Below, piece after piece: positions 58,790-64,000 of a stretch of 64,000 bases of DNA (position 1 is the first letter of the stretch; every line of letters begins with the position of its first letter). Source of the stretch: Liolophura sinensis (taxonomy: Eukaryota > Mollusca > Polyplacophora > Chitonida > Chitonidae). The notes beneath the pieces were generated by a model. The model had not been told where the DNA came from and made no database searches. It saw only the letters and a program-made list of their open reading frames with translations. Location of the stretch: contig NC_088307.1 in the NCBI RefSeq assembly GCF_032854445.1, positions 27,754,547 through 27,818,546 of the forward strand, given 5' to 3'. Position numbers and translations under genes: made by a program.

Positions 58790-59047
58790 GGGGGGTCTCC
58801 GTGGCTCAGTCGGTTAGCGCGCTAGAGAAGCGTAATGACCCAGGAGCCTCTCACCAATGCGGTCGCTGTGAGTTCAAGTCCAGCTCATGCTGGCTTCCTC
58901 TCCGGCCGTAAGTGGGAAGGTCTTCCAGCAACCTGCGGATGGTCGTGGGTTTCCCCCGGGCTGTGCCCGGTTTCCACCCACCATAATGCTGGCCGCCGTC
59001 GTATAAGTGAAATATTCTTGAGTACGGCGTAAAACACTAATCATTAA
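58790..59047 (+). mobile_element. Full-length SINE with 13-bp duplication, unit B only
   Basis: 'ggggggtctccgtggctcag' through 'gagtacggcgtaaaacacta'. The target duplication 'tcccgtaacaaga' lies at 58,777-58,789 and 59,048-59,060. Unit A keeps the empty site, 'tctttctccggtaataagat', at 16,661-16,680. Insertion therefore came after the duplication. Confidence 0.95.
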
Positions 59048-59060
59048 TCCCGTAACAAGA

Positions 59061-60930
59061 ACAATTGATTAATGGTGGCAGTGTACAATCTTGCTGTGAC
59101 TCCCGCGCTCCCCATCTCCAGCCACAGTGTTTTGCCCAGAAAAAATACCACGTACAAAACCTACAGTAGGGGCATGATGCGCATGACTTGTTCACGGCAA
59201 GCCATGAAGCAGGGTTACCCTGTATTTAGGCCGAATAAATAAAGTTATGGCAGCACTGAGATTCAATCGGCGTCTTTTAAGGCACTGTTTATATTTATAC
59301 ATGTACTCTGTACCAGATAACAGGTATTTAGACAGTGGACTAGGACAGAATTAATTTCTTAGGGTGTCATACAGATCTAAAACTCACGTGCGACATTTGT
59401 GTAACTCTCGCACAACAAAATGGGACGTTCCAAGTCGATAGTCCCAAAACCCATCACTAAAACAACGTAAGATACCAGTTCCCAAAGAAACATGCAATAA
59501 ATAACACACAAACAGTAAATGGAGCTGATAACATGTAAGAGAATAAGCATTCTGTACTTTTCTATCATGCATAGAGGACAGCGGATATTCTAGGCGTTAC
59601 ATCCAGTTCAAATTTCAAACTCGAATATAGTCCTGAAGCTAATAAGTCTTTGAACCAGTTGAACAAAAGCCTTTTAATCTGCGAAAACTACCATAAGTAC
59701 ACGTAACTTAAAGAGTCGCGGGGGGTACGAACTGATGCTGTTTGTTTGGTGTGGACCACCCTGCATACAATCAAAGGAAGTAATAGTATTGGTCTTTGCT
59801 AAGCCAATCAGAATCCTCTTTCCTGTTGAAACTGTTTCCATTGGTTGCTGAAATAACCGTGAAACAAGACAATGAGTCGATGCTAAAGCACAGCGGCAAG
59901 TAAAGACATACCATATTAAGATCTGCCATGCAACATGATGGTATTCGGGTTTCGATGAAACTACCAGCAGCACACCAAAACTTTTACTATATTTGACGCC
60001 ATGGATAATCATCGTAGAAAAGATATTTATTTGTCACACTTCAGCATATACGGCGGCGATCAGCATTATATGGTGACAGTAAATACATGAACATCCGTAG
60101 ATCCCTATGCCGGTTACCAAGAACGTATATAATTTAGAGGATAGGAAACACTCCATTAAGCCCATAAGTTGTTTTGACATAAATCTTTACAAATGCGCCA
60201 AGAAACATTTTACAGACAATATCCATGGCTCATCTTTGTTTCCAGAACGTCACTCATGGTTTAAATCATATACATGTAATAGTTTTTATGAAGACGTGGA
60301 CTTGCGAATTAACCAGGGCCACTTTGACGTTACGGCGTTTATACATCAGTGGGGAATCATTCATGACGTTGTGAGCCCATTGTGTCCACTGTCCAAATTC
60401 GAGCGGCTTAAGGGTAGTCACACATAAACTTCGAATTGCATGGATCGTGTATACACAATAAATACGTGACACACTCATTATCATGTAGTATCTCTGATAT
60501 TCACTGTCAATTATCGGGCAAAAGTCTTTGCATTTCACTTTCAAGGCACTGTTGATCACTACATACTTAATAGTGTATCACTATATACTTAATAGTGTAA
60601 CCCATTCCAGTGTGTTACAATTTATAACGTTTCTATCTAGCCCCCAGCGATGTCTTGCATTCAACAAAGTGCATAACACTGCATGGATCAACTGCTAAGT
60701 GACATGAAGATGGTCTAGTTTGTACATGTATTAGATCTCTATCTACTGACTGCTGACCTCTTCAGCAAAAGATAGCAGAGCAACTATTGCATGTTTATTT
60801 GATTGTGCAGATGATTTCTAGAAATAGCCATCCGGAGACAAAATGTATCTAAAAGCAAAGAAACGATGCTATATGAATTTGAAAACAATACCATAATCAG
60901 GGACCGTGATCATTGTACATATGTTATCGA
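59061..60930. other. Duplicated intergenic spacer matching 16.68-18.74 kb
   Basis: Conserved strings include 'ggccgaataaataaag', 'ttcccaaagaaacatg', 'cgtgaaacaagacaatgagt' and 'aaccagggccactttgacgt'. No conserved open frame survives between the units. The 106-112 codon frames here are disrupted in unit A. Confidence 0.55.
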
Positions 60931-60934
60931 TATC

Positions 60935-61482
60935 TGAATGATTGTGTGTTAGTATGTATGTTGGTATTCATATTGCTGGATGATTGTGTGTTGGTGTTCA
61001 TATTGCTGGATGATTGTGTGTTGGTATTCATATTGCTGGATGATTGTGTGTTGGTATTCATGTTGTTGGATGATTGTTTGGTGGTGTTCATATTGCTGGA
61101 TGATTGTGTGTTGGTATTCATATTGCTGGATGATTGTTTGGTGGTGTTCATATTGCTGGATGATTGTGTGTTGGTATTCATATTGCTGGATGATTGTGTG
61201 TTGGTATTCATATTGCTGGATGATTGTGTGTTGGTATTCATATTGCTGGATGATTGTGTGTTGGTGTTCATATTGCTGGATTATTGTATGTTGGTATTTA
61301 CATTGCTGGATGATTGTGTGTCAGTATATCGGTATTTACATTGCTGGATGATTGTGTGTCAGTATATCGGTATTTATATTGCTGAATGATTGTGTGTTAG
61401 TATGTGGGTATTTATATTGCTGGATGATTGTGTGTTAGTATGTTGGTATTTATATTTCTGGATGATTGTGTGTTAGTATGTG
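60935..61482. repeat. 30-bp/38-bp minisatellite, unit B counterpart of the large array
   Basis: About eleven units of 30 bp (gctggatgattgtgtgttgg then tattcatatt) are followed by about five 38-bp units like those in unit A. The 30-bp unit equals the 38-bp unit with 8 bp removed ('agtatgtg'). Being divisible by three, it produces long open frames on both strands (10-residue repeats such as MNTNTQSSSN on the minus strand). These are repeat artefacts. Confidence 0.95.
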
Positions 61483-61489
61483 GCTTATT

Positions 61490-61692
61490 AATTATTTCAC
61501 TTACACGACGGCGGCCAGCATTATGGTGAGGAAAACCAGGCAGAGCTCGAGGGAAATCCACGACCACCAGCAGGTTGCTGAGACCTTCCCATGGAAGACC
61601 GGAGATGAAACCAGTAAGAGCTGGACTTGAACTCATAGCGGTAGCATTAGTGAGAGGCTCCTGGGTCATTACGCCGCGTTGGCACGCCAATT
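61490..61692 (-). mobile_element. SINE, minus orientation, shared with unit A
   Basis: 'atttcacttacacgacggcg', 'gaccggagatgaaaccag' and 'tgagaggctcctgggtcatt', ending near 'gcgttggcacgcc'. It is the counterpart of 27,405-27,640. Confidence 0.85.
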
Positions 61693-61769
61693 ATCTCGGG
61701 CACGTCTAGTATAAAATGACTGTGGTGTGGTGCTTGCGGTCCTCCATACAGACCTAATGCTAAATGTGT

Positions 61770-61890
61770 TTTAAAAATTATTAATGGTGAGGGGAAGGCT
61801 GGCGGGGGAGATGCAGGAGGCAGAGACAGCGGGAGAGGGAGGTAGAAAACACCGGCAGGAGGGACAGCGAGGGAGGGGGAGGAAGGGTAC
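61770..61890. repeat. G/A-rich purine tract
   Basis: A run of gggag, ggagg and ggcagg words on the plus strand; the counterpart is at 27,715-27,810. It lies about 300 bp upstream of the plus-strand BRICHOS start codon in both units. The minus-strand proline-rich frame is compositional. Confidence 0.6.
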
Positions 61891-62089
61891 ATATTTGTCT
61901 TTAATACTCACAGAACGAGCACTCAATGACCAAAGAAGACATTGAAGGTTTTTTTTTTTTTCGCATGTTGCAATGTTTGCAACGTTATAGGAACGTGCTT
62001 TTCCGAAAGAAGCCAGAGCTGTTATGCTATTCATCTTGCTACTGTCGTTGAACACACAATAATGGATGACATAACCTCTGCAATAGATC

Positions 62090-62152
62090 GGATCCTTTTG
62101 TGGCGGAAAAGTTTAAAAGCCCCTGTAATGCGCTCAACAGCCATACAGGACT
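62090..62152 (+). promoter_or_regulatory. Candidate core promoter, second plus-strand BRICHOS gene
   Basis: 'ggatccttttgtggcggaaa' and 'agtttaaaagcc' match the block before the first plus-strand copy, and spacing to the ATG is the same within a few bases. TTTAAAAG is a possible TATA variant. Confidence 0.3.
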
Positions 62153-62215
62153 ATGACTGGATTTCAGAACGTAGCAAAATCGGCCGAGCTGAAAGCTGAA
62201 GAGGACAAATCTGAG
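62153..62215 (+). CDS. BRICHOS-domain precursor, plus-strand copy B, exon 1
   Basis: ATG opens MTGFQNVAKSAELKAEEDKS, ends in Glu and is followed by the donor GAG/GTAAGA. Length (21 codons), phase and 17 or so residues match the first plus-strand copy, with T to A, D to E and V to D changes near the end. The intron sequence that follows also aligns with unit A to 63,850, so the rest of the gene should lie beyond the window. Amino-acid changes are few compared with the flanking DNA, which hints at constraint. Confidence 0.75.
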
Positions 62216-63872
62216 GTAAGAGTGACTCTATACTTTTTTAGTTCCTCAGTATTTTATGTTAAATGTTCTTTTAGGAATTCGTCTTGCGATTACCGGACTG
62301 TCCATCTTGCTTGACCGTTGGCATGCGCATGTCTGTTTCAGCTGAAAAAGTTTTCGTTTGGAATTCAAAACAATAGGTTTTATTTTTGGCCTGATAAAAC
62401 TGTGTCTTATTAAAGTGAACATAAAATCAGATAATAAATTTGAATTAATTCCAGTTCAACCTTTGCATAAGCTGGTCTAAAATAATTTTTAAAAATTCTA
62501 CGACGCTCATCAGCAGAATAAATAGCAAATGATCGTCACCACATAGCCACTACTTTTGCGACGATATTTTGCTATGCCCGCCATCTAGAGGGACGTCACA
62601 TCACCTAAGATCCCTCCCGTATGAGTATAGTGGGTACTAAACAATATCACGCCGTTCTGGAAATAAATCTGCGTCACCGAACCTATACATTTGATATAGA
62701 AAAATGGTAACAAAAACGTGAGATATCCCACTGAAGAGATTCAGTTCTGTTCTATTTTCAAGCGACCGAAGTTTGAGGTAGGCAGTTGGGCGAGCCAATT
62801 TTCGTGAGCATAGAGTCTTCTTTCAGCGGCCCCTTTTGTCTATGCCTCTGCCTGCTTGGCTGTCAGCCTCAGCCAGCTGTAGACATCAGTGAGTGCACCC
62901 AACACAACGGGGTTTGGTCATTTGGAACAAATTCTTCGCTGTCGGTGTTGGGAAGACTTATGGATCTAGTTCAACGTAGCCTTTTGCACTCCACGTCTGT
63001 GGGTTTTTCACTGTATATGTGACAGATGTCATTTTCATTTTTAATTGCGTGAGATATTAAGTTATCTCCGAGAGTCAAATATATCCTATGGCATTATCTG
63101 ATTACATTACTAAGTTTTCCCTTTTCACAGAAACCACTGCATTAATTCTGACCTACAATGTTTGGATTTACACTATCTTCGGTATATTGCCAAAAAACTA
63201 CAGATGGCACACTTTGCTTCTATTTATATGTGCAAAAACGACAACAGTTTCCTGTTCAGTCGATTTTACGACAGGAACGACAGTTTCTTTTTTTAAGTTT
63301 GAAATATGTTATATAAATTTAACATAAATATTGTTTTAGATTAACAGGATATCGTGTTGAATATAACACAACATTATGTCATAATAACACGATACCTTAT
63401 ACTTTCCCTGATATTGTGTAAAAGTGAACAGATTTTTTGAGTGTTCTGATTAAATTCAATTTCTTGCTCCTTACCCTCATTATTCAAATATGTCAACTGC
63501 TTCCTTTACAATTTAGATGGTTATAGATGCGTCCTCACTTTATATAATTTGTGTTTTTAGCGTTCGCTTGAAAAAAACGTTCTGCGATAATTCACCAAGA
63601 AAATCCATTTTGACTGATGGGTTTTGTACGATTTATCAGTATCAAAACTTGGACGACTTTTTGCATGTGGATATAATATACACAGCACATAAAATACGTA
63701 CCACTTCGGGTAGATATATAAGTGAAACCAAAGCGGCGCACATTGGCAGGTATTTTTATGGAGTTTGTTGAAGAATTCTCATTAAGCTTGATGAAAGTTT
63801 GTATAGAAATATAGCAGTCTAGCTTAAATTCTAAACACAAGTCTGCCTTGGTCGCTATATATTGTTTCTTCT
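62216..63872. other. Intron 1 of plus-strand copy B
   Basis: It aligns with 28,127-29,700 with many substitutions and small indels, for example 'tgaattaattccag', 'gtattggcaaggcg' against 'gtgttgggaagact', and 'gtcctgcgataattcaccaa' against 'ttctgcgataattcaccaag'. No coding exon is conserved between the two. Confidence 0.55.
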
Positions 63873-64000
63873 GGGCCCTCCGTGGCTCAGTCGGTTAGCG
63901 CGCTAGCGCAGCGTAATGACCCAGGAACCTCTCACCAATGCGGTCGCTGTGAGTTCAAGTCCAGCTCATGCCGGTATCCTCTCCGGCCGTAAGTGGGAAG
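63873..64000 (+). mobile_element. SINE, cut by the window end
   Basis: 'gggccctccgtggctcagtc' (A-box), 'gtgagttcaagtccagctca' (B-box) and 'ctctccggccgtaagtggga'. The 128 bp visible are close to the consensus, suggesting a young copy. The intron 1 SINE of unit A is at a different point, so the two insertions look independent. Confidence 0.9.

Noticed and set aside
60913-61389. 158-codon plus-strand and 115-codon minus-strand frames
   Set aside because: They arise because the local repeat unit is 30 bp, which is divisible by three. Both strands are open for the same reason.

Overview
The window is animal nuclear DNA, most likely from a marine lophotrochozoan and probably a mollusc. It is AT-rich. 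Its coding exons are short, bounded by GT-AG splice sites, and far apart. It carries more than twenty copies of one tRNA-derived SINE whose 3' end reads 'gagtacggcgtaaaacacc', a tail I associate with molluscan and related genomes. There are no operons, ribosome binding sites or prokaryotic genes. Most long reading frames lie inside SINEs or tandem repeats and are not genes.

The real genes form one family: small type II membrane precursors with a BRICHOS domain. Each gene has the same exon order: a tiny cytosolic start exon, a transmembrane exon, a linker exon ending in the BRICHOS Asp (LHDF or LQDF), an exon with the first BRICHOS Cys, an exon with the second Cys (QFC or EFC), and a terminal exon encoding a short C-terminal peptide. 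I find six loci. Four are on the minus strand: copy 1 at 3.6-5.0 kb (5' exons unresolved), copy 2 at 11.6-16.1 kb (pseudogene), copy 3 at 46.4-51.9 kb (complete exon set with one in-frame TGA), and copy 4 at 56.8-58.1 kb (truncated pseudogene). Two are on the plus strand: 28.1-34.0 kb (all exons, one apparent frameshift) and 62.15 kb onward (only exon 1 is inside the window). Copies 2 and 4 stand head-to-head with the two plus-strand genes, with a minisatellite between each pair. The terminal peptides differ sharply between copies (a Cys-Cys hairpin-like peptide, a cationic beta-strand peptide after RGRR, a short one-Cys peptide). This is the layout of BRICHOS peptide precursors, including annelid BRICHOS antimicrobial peptide precursors. 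Peptide function here is inference.

The window contains two diverged direct copies of a large duplication unit. Unit A is about 1-29.7 kb. Unit B is about 52.0-63.9 kb. Matching blocks run in order: 1-2.7 kb with 52.0-53.8; 8.35-8.53 with 54.1-54.3; 10.4-11.3 with 54.3-55.0; 13.4-13.8 with 55.0-55.3; 14.7-18.1 with 56.7-60.4; 18.4-18.7 with 60.4-60.8; 27.4-29.7 with 61.5-63.85. Unit A is longer for three reasons: it holds copy 1, it has a degraded LINE at 9-10.4 kb, and two minisatellites are far larger (38-bp array about 7.9 kb versus 0.55 kb; 35-bp array about 0.75 kb versus about 0.05 kb). Unit B lacks counterparts of copy 1 and of the downstream exons of copy 2. The SINE insertions at 58.8 kb (B only) and 18.1 kb (A only) are differences between the units.

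The stretch from 34 to 46 kb has no recognisable gene. It holds SINEs, several small minisatellites and unique AT-rich sequence.
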